From positions 1-64,000 of the forward strand of contig NZ_CP029289.2 of NCBI RefSeq assembly GCF_003201835.2: a DNA stretch of 64,000 bases, in the 5' to 3' direction. Both the position numbers and the translations under genes were made by a program. Numbering within the stretch: position 1 is the first letter of the stretch; every line of letters begins with the position of its first letter. The notes below the pieces were generated by a model. It was not told the DNA's origin. It worked only from the letters and a program-made list of their open reading frames with translations, and made no database searches. Origin of the DNA: Acidianus brierleyi. GTDB taxonomy: Archaea; Thermoproteota; Thermoprotei_A; Sulfolobales; Sulfolobaceae. This document shows positions 29,379-38,684 of the stretch, in pieces.

Positions 29379-29669
29379 CTATAAGCTAGCATATAATAAC
29401 CCTTTTTCTCTAAAACATTCCTTCAAAGATTTACAAATTTTATCTGCTTTAAAACCATAGCAGTCTACACTTATTATCTTTTCTTTTCTACTATCAAACA
29501 GTATCTTGCAATTTACCTTATAATTACTAGATTTTAATGAAATTTCTGTTATGGGACCTAAAGTAAAATCTAATGTGAATGTTATTTTAACATTATCCAC
29601 TTCTACACAAAATTCTCCTGACTTCATACATTTTACAGAATTACAATTAAAGAATTCATGAATACTCAT
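29379..29669 (-). CDS. Cys-rich small protein of unknown function
   Basis: The 96-residue soluble protein has eight Cys, in a spread pattern (CNSVKC, FC, NCK, DCYG, ICKSLKEC). It could bind a metal or be disulfide-rich, but no known motif matches. Its start overlaps the end of the gene before it (29666-30004) by 4 bp, so the two are co-translated in a leftward operon. Confidence 0.5.
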   Translation of the reverse strand: MSIHEFFNCNSVKCMKSGEFCVEVDNVKITFTLDFTLGPITEISLKSSNYKVNCKILFDSRKEKIISVDCYGFKADKICKSLKECFREKGLLYASL

Positions 29670-30004
29670 TTTACCACCACAGTAATATCGTCCTTACAAT
29701 TAAGATTTTTATTTTTATATAAAGGGTTCAACTTATTTTCTATTTCTTTTGCTATACATTTTATATAGGATGAATATTCTTCAGGAATTTTTACTACTTC
29801 ATAAAAATATATTTTCCCAGATAGGAAAACAGGAGGATTATACGCTCCAATATTGCTATCATTACCTATATAATCAACATAAAGCGCCCTAGCTTGAGTT
29901 TTTACTATTAGCACAACATTTTTCTGCAATGCAATCTTACCTTTGATCTGAGAAGGAAAAAATTGCTCACCTTTAATTTCAAATTTTAGAAGCGTTAAGA
30001 TCAC
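29666..30004 (-). CDS. Hypothetical protein of the 29-30 kb operon
   Basis: The 112-residue protein is probably soluble with alternating beta-type hydrophobic residues and two Cys near the C-terminus. It overlaps the genes on both sides by 4 bp. I cannot assign a family or role. Its reality is supported by the tight operon structure. Confidence 0.5.
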   Translation of the reverse strand: MILTLLKFEIKGEQFFPSQIKGKIALQKNVVLIVKTQARALYVDYIGNDSNIGAYNPPVFLSGKIYFYEVVKIPEEYSSYIKCIAKEIENKLNPLYKNKNLNCKDDITVVVK

Positions 30005-30408
30005 CCAAACATTTCCTTCTGTATTTTAGCGAAAAGACTCAGGTCTACTATTTGGATTATACATAACCCTATTATAGTGAACATTAAAATCAGAATATCA
30101 ATAGGAGGTCTGAAATATAACCAGTATGAAAGATAAATTACAATAGCTATTAACGACTTAGATATACCATAATATTCAGCATATTTTAAACTCATAGAAA
30201 TCATGCCAAGAATTAGCATATTAAAAACAGCCGAAATTAACGGTACTGAAGTTAGGATAGCTCTAAGATCAATATTACTTATGGGTAAAGGATTAAACGT
30301 TAGAAGAGTAAATAAAGACACAGAAAATATGATATTTATGGAATAGAGAAATGACGAGAGTAAAAGGACTAATTTATTCAATGATTTTAGATCCATTTGT
30401 ATCACCAA
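30001..30408 (-). CDS. Four-helix membrane protein leading the 29-30 kb operon
   Basis: The 135-residue protein has four transmembrane helices with few charged residues. It is the first gene of a three-gene leftward operon with 4-bp overlaps (30001-30408, 29666-30004, 29379-29669). Met-5 is an alternative start. The family is unknown; a membrane protein followed by two small soluble proteins could be a sensor or toxin-like module, but nothing in the sequence shows that. Confidence 0.5.
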   Translation of the reverse strand: MVIQMDLKSLNKLVLLLSSFLYSINIIFSVSLFTLLTFNPLPISNIDLRAILTSVPLISAVFNMLILGMISMSLKYAEYYGISKSLIAIVIYLSYWLYFRPPIDILILMFTIIGLCIIQIVDLSLFAKIQKEMFG

Positions 30409-30563
30409 CGTTTATATAGAAAATATAGATTACAAAAATTTAAAGCTTATTATATTTCATGATTATCTAATCATGAAAAAACAATGTATAAATAATAGGT
30501 TGCTTAAATAACTTAAAATAAAAAAGTTTATAAGAAAAGGATACAATAGGAATTTGTGAAACT

Positions 30564-30758
30564 ATGAAAATAACACAGATTTGCAGTTGTTCCATACTAA
30601 CTATATTGGGAATATTTTTACTTTTATCAGGAATAATTGGCGGTATTAGTTATTTCAGATACTCTCCAGACGTTCCAATATATTTAGGAATACTTTTATT
30701 GAGTTTAGCTACGATCTCAATAAGTATAAGCATAGCAAATAGACAAAATGAATGGTAA
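30564..30758 (+). CDS. 64-residue two-helix membrane protein
   Basis: The protein has an N-terminal helix with two Cys near its start (QICSCS) and a second helix before a short polar C-terminus. A TATA-like AGTTTATAAGAA lies about 32 nt upstream of the start. It converges on the AioA-like gene at 30776. The function is unknown. Confidence 0.45.
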   Translation: MKITQICSCSILTILGIFLLLSGIIGGISYFRYSPDVPIYLGILLLSLATISISISIANRQNEW

Positions 30759-30775
30759 AAATTTAAAATAAAAAA

Positions 30776-33700
30776 TTACGTACGAAAATCTATTGGTGCA
30801 AATACTAATTGTTCTTTTTCAATCTCTGGAAGAGATCCTATTTTCTTTATATTAGCCCATGTCATCTTAAAAGTCCAATTTCCTGTTGCTGGATCTACGT
30901 TAGGTAAAGTTATTAAGTTAGCAGCCTGCTGGTGTGGATTAGCCATTGCTATAAACAATACTCCAGGCGAAGCAGTATTTGATATCCATATAACGCCAGT
31001 TAGCGTTCCATAATCATTATACACTTCCACTATATCTCCGTTCTTAAGTCCTTCATTATCGGCATCTTCCTTACTTATCATTATAAATACGTATGGTACT
31101 CTAGATCTTATCTCTGGTACTTCAAAATCTGGCCAACACGATTGCCATAATATTTCCCATCTGCCATTGTTTGCATTATATTTATACTTCTGCCTTGCCT
31201 CCTTCATATAGCCATAATATCCAGGGAAATAGGCAGGCCATGGATAGAAAGTATTTATTACCCAAGGTAAAAGATCATAGCCGAATTTTTCCCTAACTTC
31301 GTCCAACGTCATATATCCAAGTTCTCTGATTATTAATGGTAAAGTTATAGTGCCTACTGTAACTGATTGCGAAGGATCGACTATTATTTTCTCTACCCTA
31401 AATTTGCCATGTATGCCAGGCTCTGCAAGATTCACAACCCCATATACTGTAAAACCACCGTTTGGATTATCCTCTGCGCCAACTATAGGTAAAACTTCTC
31501 CTACAGTCCTTAGCAATTTAAACTTCTTTAAGTTCATATATTTCCATCCAGGAGACCAATGAATTATAGTCCAACCATAAGGCCAATTTATCCCACTTTT
31601 ACCAAAGAAGGTATCTGCGTTAGCTACATATGTTACCCAGAAATCATTAGCTATATTAAACCAATCATAATCTTCATATCTATGGGAGAATGGAATCTTT
31701 TCCATCAAAGGAGCATTAGGTTTCATATACTTCTTAAGATAAGTCCATAGAGGATTGAATGCCTTGTAAATCCTTTGAGCTTGTGCAGAAGACTGTCTAC
31801 CTTCTTCTTCGTAAAGTTGATATATTCTATATGATATCATACCATATATCCATGGGTCCGGCATTGCCTCTCCAGGCGGATCGTGGAAAGCCTCACTTAG
31901 CCTAAATCTTCTCTCATGAGCATTATATCTCATTTCGTACATTTCTCCATTATTCACTGCAGAAGGTAATACTACATGAGCTGAATACTGTCCTAAAAAG
32001 TTCTGATCTAGATAAGAATCCTGAAGAATTACAAATAAAGCACCAGACACTTTATTAAGACCATCAATGATTAAATTAGCGTATTCCTCTGAGGTAGGAA
32101 ATTCTGGATTAGTCTTTTTAACTGCGTCAACATTAAACGTATCTCCTACTTTCTCACTAACGTCACCCAAACCTGAGACTCCGTTAATATAATTAGAAAG
32201 TGCTTGCGCTCTTCTATTTACCACTTGTTGTAGTTTTGGTATATTATATGATAATTTAAATGGATTTGCATCAAAGGTATAGAATATCTTTCCTTGTCCA
32301 CTAATTAGCCTAGAATCTATTATTGGAAGATATTTATCTACTGCTGGATACAGCGTCTTTGTATATTCTTCATAAATAGTTTTAGAAGGACGAGATATCC
32401 AATCTCTTATCCCATCGGACCATGGAGTTGGAGGCGGATTAGGTCCAGCGTATCCTCTTTGATGGCCTCCTGTTATTTGACATCCGCATCCTGGCCTACC
32501 AGAGAGAGCTCCGCTTATCATGCACATATTAGCTAAAGCATATTGAGGTAAATAATTTATAGTCCAAATTAATCCCTTCTCATATTCTATTACAGTTCTC
32601 CTATAGTATACCTTACCATCTGTACCTATTTTAGGCTTCGCAATAATGTCTCCCAATCTCTTAATTGTATCAACCGGAACTCCAGTAGTCTTTGAAGCGT
32701 CGTTTAATATTTCTTCTAATGGCTTTGACGTCAATATTTCCTTTACATAATCCTGATAACTACTAGACATCCACTTAAATCCGTATACCTTGGCATTTTC
32801 GTATAAGGATACAAAATGTTTAACTACGTCCGGATATGTAGAATAAATATATGCTGCAACAGCATTAATCAAAACAGTGTCTGTACCAGGATTCACTTGA
32901 ACGTAAAGCACTTGTTCTTTTGGATTTGGAGCTGCAGCTTCCGCAGCCTTTACAGTTTCAGTATTTCGTACCTCCACTATGGCCATTTGCGTTGGAGGTA
33001 TAGGTTCTCCTGGCTCGAAATATTTCTTCTTCCGAGTTTGAGTAATTCCCTTAAGGTTATCAAACATATGTTGAATAAAATTAACTGTAGATGTAGAATA
33101 TTCGTTAGCACCCCAAATAACTATAGAATCTGCTATTGAAATATCTAACATACTTGAATTATCAGGGTCTTGTGCTGCATCTATAAATCCTGCTGTAGTC
33201 ATTGTTAAAGTAGGCTGATAATGAGACCTTATCATTGGCGATGCCATAGCTAAATGGAAAAACAAACTAGCCACCATTGTTGTAATATTTCCTCCTCCTT
33301 GTCCGCCTCCGTGCGTTACTCTATCAACAAATAATTGAAGAGCACCAGGGCCTATTGGATATTCGTATGTTTCATGATCTAAATAGTATTTAAGAACTCT
33401 AGCTACTACGTCTATAGCATATTCCCAAGAAACAGCTTGAAGCGAACCGTTAAATCTTACCATGGGATTTTTAGCTCTAGCCCAATATTGAGCAAATCCA
33501 GATCCATCATCACTTATAAAAGTACTCCAAATCCTTTTTGCATTCCTACCTCCTCTGGGCGAATAGTTTCCTTCATTAGCAGGACATTCCGGGCTTGGAA
33601 CCATCTCTATGTAAACTTCTTCCCAAACTCCTGTATTTGGATTCCTCTTAATAGTCTTAGATACCATTCCTTCTCCTATCCATGGTTCTCCAACCAGTGC

Positions 33701-33955
33701 TCCTAAAGGTGGAGCTGGAGCTGTATAGTCAGCCTTATAATCCTTAAGATTTCTATCATAGATCTTATCTACAACGTTCCAAACTAAGGCATTTTTTCCA
33801 GCTTGAGGCTCTCCTGCTTTATCTGCTGGGAATACATAAACTTGATATCCACAGCCTGTATTGCAGAATCTACATACTGTAGTATAATACTCCGCATTTA
33901 CTGGAGGTAAGGGAACTTTACTATTTCTAGGATATGAAGGTCGCTTGTCTGACAT
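30776..33955 (-). CDS. AioA-like molybdopterin oxidoreductase 1
   Basis: A member of the arsenite oxidase large-subunit (AioA) branch of molybdopterin enzymes. Cys-x2-Cys-x3-Cys near the N-terminus (CRFCNTGC) with a later Ser (NYSPRGG) matches the [3Fe-4S] site of AioA. Shared blocks include EYEKGLIW, GGHQRGY and a C-terminal NGDIVEVYNDYG. Length is about 1059 residues, versus about 825 for bacterial AioA. From alignment by eye, of the arsenite-holding residues His195, Glu203, Arg419 and His423 (Alcaligenes numbering) only His423 is kept. Start 33955 (Met-6 of the longest frame) fits paralogue 2 and the TATA spacing. No signal peptide; export would need a Tat partner such as the AioB protein at 50190. 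Confidence 0.82.
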   Translation of the reverse strand: MSDKRPSYPRNSKVPLPPVNAEYYTTVCRFCNTGCGYQVYVFPADKAGEPQAGKNALVWNVVDKIYDRNLKDYKADYTAPAPPLGALVGEPWIGEGMVSKTIKRNPNTGVWEEVYIEMVPSPECPANEGNYSPRGGRNAKRIWSTFISDDGSGFAQYWARAKNPMVRFNGSLQAVSWEYAIDVVARVLKYYLDHETYEYPIGPGALQLFVDRVTHGGGQGGGNITTMVASLFFHLAMASPMIRSHYQPTLTMTTAGFIDAAQDPDNSSMLDISIADSIVIWGANEYSTSTVNFIQHMFDNLKGITQTRKKKYFEPGEPIPPTQMAIVEVRNTETVKAAEAAAPNPKEQVLYVQVNPGTDTVLINAVAAYIYSTYPDVVKHFVSLYENAKVYGFKWMSSSYQDYVKEILTSKPLEEILNDASKTTGVPVDTIKRLGDIIAKPKIGTDGKVYYRRTVIEYEKGLIWTINYLPQYALANMCMISGALSGRPGCGCQITGGHQRGYAGPNPPPTPWSDGIRDWISRPSKTIYEEYTKTLYPAVDKYLPIIDSRLISGQGKIFYTFDANPFKLSYNIPKLQQVVNRRAQALSNYINGVSGLGDVSEKVGDTFNVDAVKKTNPEFPTSEEYANLIIDGLNKVSGALFVILQDSYLDQNFLGQYSAHVVLPSAVNNGEMYEMRYNAHERRFRLSEAFHDPPGEAMPDPWIYGMISYRIYQLYEEEGRQSSAQAQRIYKAFNPLWTYLKKYMKPNAPLMEKIPFSHRYEDYDWFNIANDFWVTYVANADTFFGKSGINWPYGWTIIHWSPGWKYMNLKKFKLLRTVGEVLPIVGAEDNPNGGFTVYGVVNLAEPGIHGKFRVEKIIVDPSQSVTVGTITLPLIIRELGYMTLDEVREKFGYDLLPWVINTFYPWPAYFPGYYGYMKEARQKYKYNANNGRWEILWQSCWPDFEVPEIRSRVPYVFIMISKEDADNEGLKNGDIVEVYNDYGTLTGVIWISNTASPGVLFIAMANPHQQAANLITLPNVDPATGNWTFKMTWANIKKIGSLPEIEKEQLVFAPIDFRT

Positions 33956-33970
33956 ATTAATCATGAACAT

Positions 33971-34546
33971 TGTTATCCTAATGCTTTAAAAATCTTAGTA
34001 TATATTCCAACTTAAACTAAAATAAAGAATTTTTAAAAAATAATCGATTTAGTCCATTTAATAAGTTTAATCTTTTTTTATTTTTTATTTATATATCTCT
34101 AGCTAAACATAGCGTTTAATAGTACATAAGAAAAAAACTATTATATGAAATTTATCACCAGTCATAATCTTGCAGTAAAAATTTGCTCGAATTTACTAGT
34201 TTGAGATAAATGGAACATTCCTTTCTTTTTAATTATACAAAATTTTTAGTTAACTTACGAAATATTATTAATAGAGAAAGGTATCCTTATAATAGTTTAA
34301 TGAGAATAACATATAATGAGTCTAGCTAGTCAAAAATAGCTATGTCAGTATAGTCTACCATTTTATAGTGTTATTTCATTAGATAATTCAAATGAAATAA
34401 AACTCACAAAATCTCCAGGATTTCTGATATATTAAGTTAAGTTTTAGAGAACCTAAGTTGACTGGAAAGTTTATAAGAAAATCATAATAAAAAATAAAAG
34501 TGGATTTCGTTGTACTGAAAAATTTATTTTTAAAAAATGATTCACT
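33971..34546. other. Intergenic region between the two AioA-like genes
   Basis: This AT-rich 576-bp region holds the promoter of AioA-like gene 1 at its left end. I saw no coding frame, hairpin-rich segment or repeat in the rest. Confidence 0.5.
33984..34007 (-). promoter_or_regulatory. Promoter element shared by both AioA-like genes
   Basis: On the minus strand this reads GAATATATACTAAG followed by ATTTTTAAAG. The same 24-bp block with one change lies at 37911-37934 before AioA-like gene 2. The TTTTTAAAG part fits a TATA box. The GAATATATACT part just upstream could be the BRE or a regulator site. Confidence 0.55.
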
Positions 34547-37500
34547 TTATGATCCAGAACTAGATGGAATCTGGAATTCTATAGGTGCGAATGTCATTTG
34601 CTGTATTTGGTCTTGTGTTAATCTGCCTACTTTCTTTATATTAACCCAGCTCCATTTTACCATTTGATTATCCGTCACTGGATCTACAGTTTCAGTAGTA
34701 ACTTGATTTGCACCAGGCTTTACTTCAAACGCCATAGCTATGAATAACTGTCCAGGAGGAACCGTATTAGAAATCCATACAATTCCGTCTACTGAACCAT
34801 AGTCGTTGTATGCTTGAATTATATCACCGTTTTGTAGTCCTTCATTAGAAGCATCTTGTTCACTCATCATTATTATTGGATATGGCAATCTCTGTAAAAT
34901 CTCAGGTATTTGATAATCCACCCATCCAGACTGGAATATTATATTCCATCTTCCGTTATTTGCCCAATACTTATATTTCTGAGATAGTTGAGCAGCATAT
35001 CCGAATATTCCTACATAAGGCGTTGGGAATGGGTTAAATCCATTTATTACATAAGGTAATAAATCATTCCATGAATATCCGAACATTGATTGTAAGTCAT
35101 CAATACTTAGATACACAACCTCTCTTGTTATCAATGGTAATGTAGTATTGCCTATTGTTACAGATTGATTAGGATTAATAGTTACTTTTTCAGCTCTAAA
35201 TTTACCTGCAATAGCTGGTTCAGCGTAATTAACAAGACCCCATAGAGTAAAACTACCGTCTGCATTAGTAGTCTTGCCCAATATAGGTAATTGAACACCT
35301 ATAGTTCTTGCAGCTTGAAGATCTGTTAAATCTATTTGTGACCAACCAGGAGCCCAGTGCGGAACAACATATCCATAAGGCCATGATTTAAAGTTAATAG
35401 GTCCATTTGCTACATAATAATTCCATAATCCGTTATATATATTGAACCAATTATAGTCATAATAATTCTCGGAATATTCAGGAATTACGGATAAAGGTTG
35501 AGAATTTTGCGCCATATTAGAAGTTAATAAGCTCCAAACTTGATTAAACGCATTATATATTCTTTGAGCTTGAAGTGAACTTCCATTACCTTCTGCTTGA
35601 TAGAGTTGATATATTCTATAGGCTATCATACCGTAAATCCATACATCTGGCATTGCCATCCCTACGGGTGAATGATAAACTTCGTCTAATCTCAATCTCC
35701 TATCATGACCGTCCCATCTTATTTCATAAGTTTCACCGTGATTTGACGCTGATGGTAAAATTAGATGACATGCTCTTTCCAATAAACCGTTTTGTTGCAG
35801 AATTATATCATTACCAACTACAAACATTGCTCCTGAAACTGCACTACTTCCACTTAGGCATGAAATAACTGCGCTCGCATATTGGTCAGAAGTTGGGAAC
35901 TGTGGTATAGTGGAGCTTACTGCACTTACGTTATAACTTGAAGATGGAGTAGTAGATGAGGAAGATGGAATACCCAAGGACTGAGTATTTTCCACACATT
36001 CTTGAAGTAAATGTGATCTATTATCAATAACTTGAGCTAACTTTCCACCTCCCATAGTTAATTTATATGGATTAGCTGTAAATGTCCATAACACTTTACC
36101 ATATCCACTATATATTAGATAATCTATAACTGGATTGTGTTGGTATATTTGCGGTACGAGAGTTGACGTATATTCGTTATAGAATTTCTTTATGTAATCC
36201 GCGATCGAGGTCCCTGATGGAGTAATACCTTGTGCAGTTAGTTGCTTTGGAACATATTCGTGCATTTGAATAAAGAATTGTCTAGATTGACTTAAGTTGC
36301 TAGACCAAGGTGGTGGTGGTGGTAATGGAAATGCTGCACCTCTTTGATGACCAAAACCAGTAGAAACTCCGCATCCGGGTCTACCAGATAACGCTCCTAC
36401 TATTATTCCTAAATTAGCTACAGAATAAATTGGAGTATAATTAGCAGACCATATAATTCCCTTTTCAAACTCAAATAAATCTCTCTTGTAAAACGTTTGT
36501 CCACTACTGTTTGTTTTTGGCTTAGCTAACATATCTCCCATTTTCATTATAATATTTTGAGGTACTCCAGTTATTTGCTCAGCTTCAGATAGCCAATCGC
36601 TTAAGCTCTTAGATTGTAAGTACTGAATATAATATTCGTACGTTTGATCATTAAACATAAACCCGTAACTACTCGCAGACTTATATGTACTAATAAAATT
36701 ATTAACTACGTCAGGATAGGTATAATAAATGTACGCTGCTACCGCATTAGCTAATTCGGAGTCAGTTCCAGGATTTACTTGAACGAATAGCATTTGATCG
36801 CTTTGCCCACTTTGTGCTTGCTCTACAGTTATTCCTAATTTTGCGGCCGCAGCTTTTACTGTCTCTGATGGCCTTGCTTCTACTATTATTATTTTACCGG
36901 CTTCTGCAGGTTCTCCAGATTCGAACCACTGCTGTTTTCTAGTTACAGTGACGCCAGTAATATTATCGAAAATATGTTGGATAAAATTAACAGTTGATGT
37001 AGAGTACTCATCTATACCCCATAAAACTAATACATCTGCAATACTAATATCTAACATACTAGCAGTGTCTGTACCATTTCCATTAGTAGCCTCTTCTAGC
37101 GCATCTTGAGTAAACGAAAAAGCTACTTGATAATGGAATCTTACAAACGGTGTAGCTAATCCCATATGGATCAATAACCCTGGCATTAAATTACTAAATA
37201 CTCCACCTCCTTGTCCACCTCCATGATCTGCTCTTATTGCAAGAACTTGAGTTGCCGCAGGACCTACTGGATCTGGATAAGTAAAGTTCTCATTATCAAG
37301 ATAATACTTTAATATTCTAGCAGCTACATCTATAGCGTAACTCCAACCTACTGGTTGTAAACTTCCATTCCATCTGATTAAAGGAGATTTGATCCTAGTA
37401 GTATATACTCTAAACCCTGCAGCATTATCTGAAAACGGGCTCCAATTCCTTTGAGCATTTCTACCACCTCTAGTTGAATAATTACCTTCATTAACTGGGC

Positions 37501-37879
37501 ATTCAGAACTGGGAACTTCTAAAATATAGACAGATTCCCATGTGCCTGTATTTTTATTGTATCTTATAGTTCTAGATACCATTCCTTCTCCTATCCAGGG
37601 AGTACCTATTTGAGCGCCTAAGGGAGGTACTGGTTGAGTATAATCAGCCATATAATTCTGTAAATTCCTATTGAATACTTTATCAACCATGTTATATACT
37701 ACAGCGTTTTGTCCAGCTTTTGGATTACCGGCTTGATTATCTGGGAATACGAAAATGTCGTATCCACAACCTACGTTACAAAATCTGCATGTCGCAAAAT
37801 ATCTTTCTGCAGTTACAGGAGGTAAAGGTATTTTACTATTCCTAGGATATGCTACGTTAGACTGAGAGCTAGAACTCAT
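34547..37879 (-). CDS. AioA-like molybdopterin oxidoreductase 2
   Basis: This 1110-residue paralogue of the 30776-33955 protein starts with the same YPRNSK(I/V)PLPPV segment. Cys31/Cys34/Cys38 with Ser135 give an AioA-type [3Fe-4S] site; FEFEKGIIW and GFGHQRG match AioA pterin and active-site regions. As in paralogue 1, the His of GHQ is kept, but the positions of Arg419, His195 and Glu203 of bacterial AioA are not obviously conserved. A Ser-rich insert (about residues 640-665) is not in paralogue 1. It lies downstream of a CuA oxidase operon on the same strand but has its own promoter element. Substrate unknown; arsenite, another oxyanion or a reduced sulfur species are options. Confidence 0.82.
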   Translation of the reverse strand: MSSSSQSNVAYPRNSKIPLPPVTAERYFATCRFCNVGCGYDIFVFPDNQAGNPKAGQNAVVYNMVDKVFNRNLQNYMADYTQPVPPLGAQIGTPWIGEGMVSRTIRYNKNTGTWESVYILEVPSSECPVNEGNYSTRGGRNAQRNWSPFSDNAAGFRVYTTRIKSPLIRWNGSLQPVGWSYAIDVAARILKYYLDNENFTYPDPVGPAATQVLAIRADHGGGQGGGVFSNLMPGLLIHMGLATPFVRFHYQVAFSFTQDALEEATNGNGTDTASMLDISIADVLVLWGIDEYSTSTVNFIQHIFDNITGVTVTRKQQWFESGEPAEAGKIIIVEARPSETVKAAAAKLGITVEQAQSGQSDQMLFVQVNPGTDSELANAVAAYIYYTYPDVVNNFISTYKSASSYGFMFNDQTYEYYIQYLQSKSLSDWLSEAEQITGVPQNIIMKMGDMLAKPKTNSSGQTFYKRDLFEFEKGIIWSANYTPIYSVANLGIIVGALSGRPGCGVSTGFGHQRGAAFPLPPPPPWSSNLSQSRQFFIQMHEYVPKQLTAQGITPSGTSIADYIKKFYNEYTSTLVPQIYQHNPVIDYLIYSGYGKVLWTFTANPYKLTMGGGKLAQVIDNRSHLLQECVENTQSLGIPSSSSTTPSSSYNVSAVSSTIPQFPTSDQYASAVISCLSGSSAVSGAMFVVGNDIILQQNGLLERACHLILPSASNHGETYEIRWDGHDRRLRLDEVYHSPVGMAMPDVWIYGMIAYRIYQLYQAEGNGSSLQAQRIYNAFNQVWSLLTSNMAQNSQPLSVIPEYSENYYDYNWFNIYNGLWNYYVANGPINFKSWPYGYVVPHWAPGWSQIDLTDLQAARTIGVQLPILGKTTNADGSFTLWGLVNYAEPAIAGKFRAEKVTINPNQSVTIGNTTLPLITREVVYLSIDDLQSMFGYSWNDLLPYVINGFNPFPTPYVGIFGYAAQLSQKYKYWANNGRWNIIFQSGWVDYQIPEILQRLPYPIIMMSEQDASNEGLQNGDIIQAYNDYGSVDGIVWISNTVPPGQLFIAMAFEVKPGANQVTTETVDPVTDNQMVKWSWVNIKKVGRLTQDQIQQMTFAPIEFQIPSSSGS

Positions 37880-37910
37880 ACTTTCATCTAATCCATCATA
37901 TTGTTTAGAA

Positions 37911-37934
37911 CTTTAAAAATTTTAGTATATATTC
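37911..37934 (-). promoter_or_regulatory. Promoter element of AioA-like gene 2
   Basis: The block differs by one base from that at 33984-34007, in the same orientation relative to the gene. TTTTTAAAG is centred about 36 nt upstream of the ATG at 37879. Conservation between the two genes, where other intergenic sequence differs, suggests shared control. Confidence 0.55.
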
Positions 37935-38031
37935 TTACTTTTGTTAATTAAAATCGTTTAAAAGATAGGACAAAAAGTATAAAAAATAGTTTAAACCTTT
38001 TAAGTTATCTAAAAAATAATTATGAGAAAAA

Positions 38032-38595
38032 TTAAAAGATCATAGCGCTCTTCATTATCTTTATTATTGAATATACCAGAATTAAATTCATAACTATAAG
38101 CATAGCTATTCCTACCGCAGGTAATGCTCCAGGAGACCATGATAAAAATCTGTACGTAGCATTAGAATACTGCGGATAAGCTAAAATGAAAAATATACTT
38201 AATAAAGTATCTCCAAGCATGTAAACAGCCAATGAAATTATTCTCAAAGTTAATGACATTTTATAGATAAAAGACCCTGCTAACAATCCACCTAAAAATA
38301 GCGTTATTTCACAAAGCGCTCTAAAATCAATATATGCTGCTGCCAATGCAAAAAAATACGGTACATGCCAGAAAACGGCTGGAATTATTCCTAAAATAAA
38401 TGAGTAGATAGAACCCTTAAACATTTTATATCCTATTAATACTCCAGCAGCGTAAAGTGCATAGTGGTCTAACATAAAAATTACAGGATTATTAAATTGA
38501 AGTATCTCAACGTAAGGATTTACGAATGCTACTACAAATACTATTGGTAGAATAATACTTTTCCATGAAAAAGAGCTAGGAATATATCTTATCAT
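38032..38595 (-). CDS. DUF1404-like oxidase-associated membrane protein
   Basis: The 187-residue protein has five or six helices and is a paralogue of the protein at 7250-7807 (shared FWHVPYFFALA, D(T)LLSI(F)F and Y(S)NA(T/V)Y segments). It starts 90 bp after the subunit I gene of a CuA oxidase on the same strand. Its pairing with two different oxidases, one quinol- and one copper-linked, points to a general role in oxidase assembly or stability. Confidence 0.6.
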   Translation of the reverse strand: MIRYIPSSFSWKSIILPIVFVVAFVNPYVEILQFNNPVIFMLDHYALYAAGVLIGYKMFKGSIYSFILGIIPAVFWHVPYFFALAAAYIDFRALCEITLFLGGLLAGSFIYKMSLTLRIISLAVYMLGDTLLSIFFILAYPQYSNATYRFLSWSPGALPAVGIAMLIVMNLILVYSIIKIMKSAMIF

Positions 38596-38684
38596 AATTA
38601 AACTTAATTTTTTTCGGTTAAAAACTTAGCTTCTATTATCTACTATGTTTAAAATAACTAGAAAAATAGTTTAAAAAAAGTATC

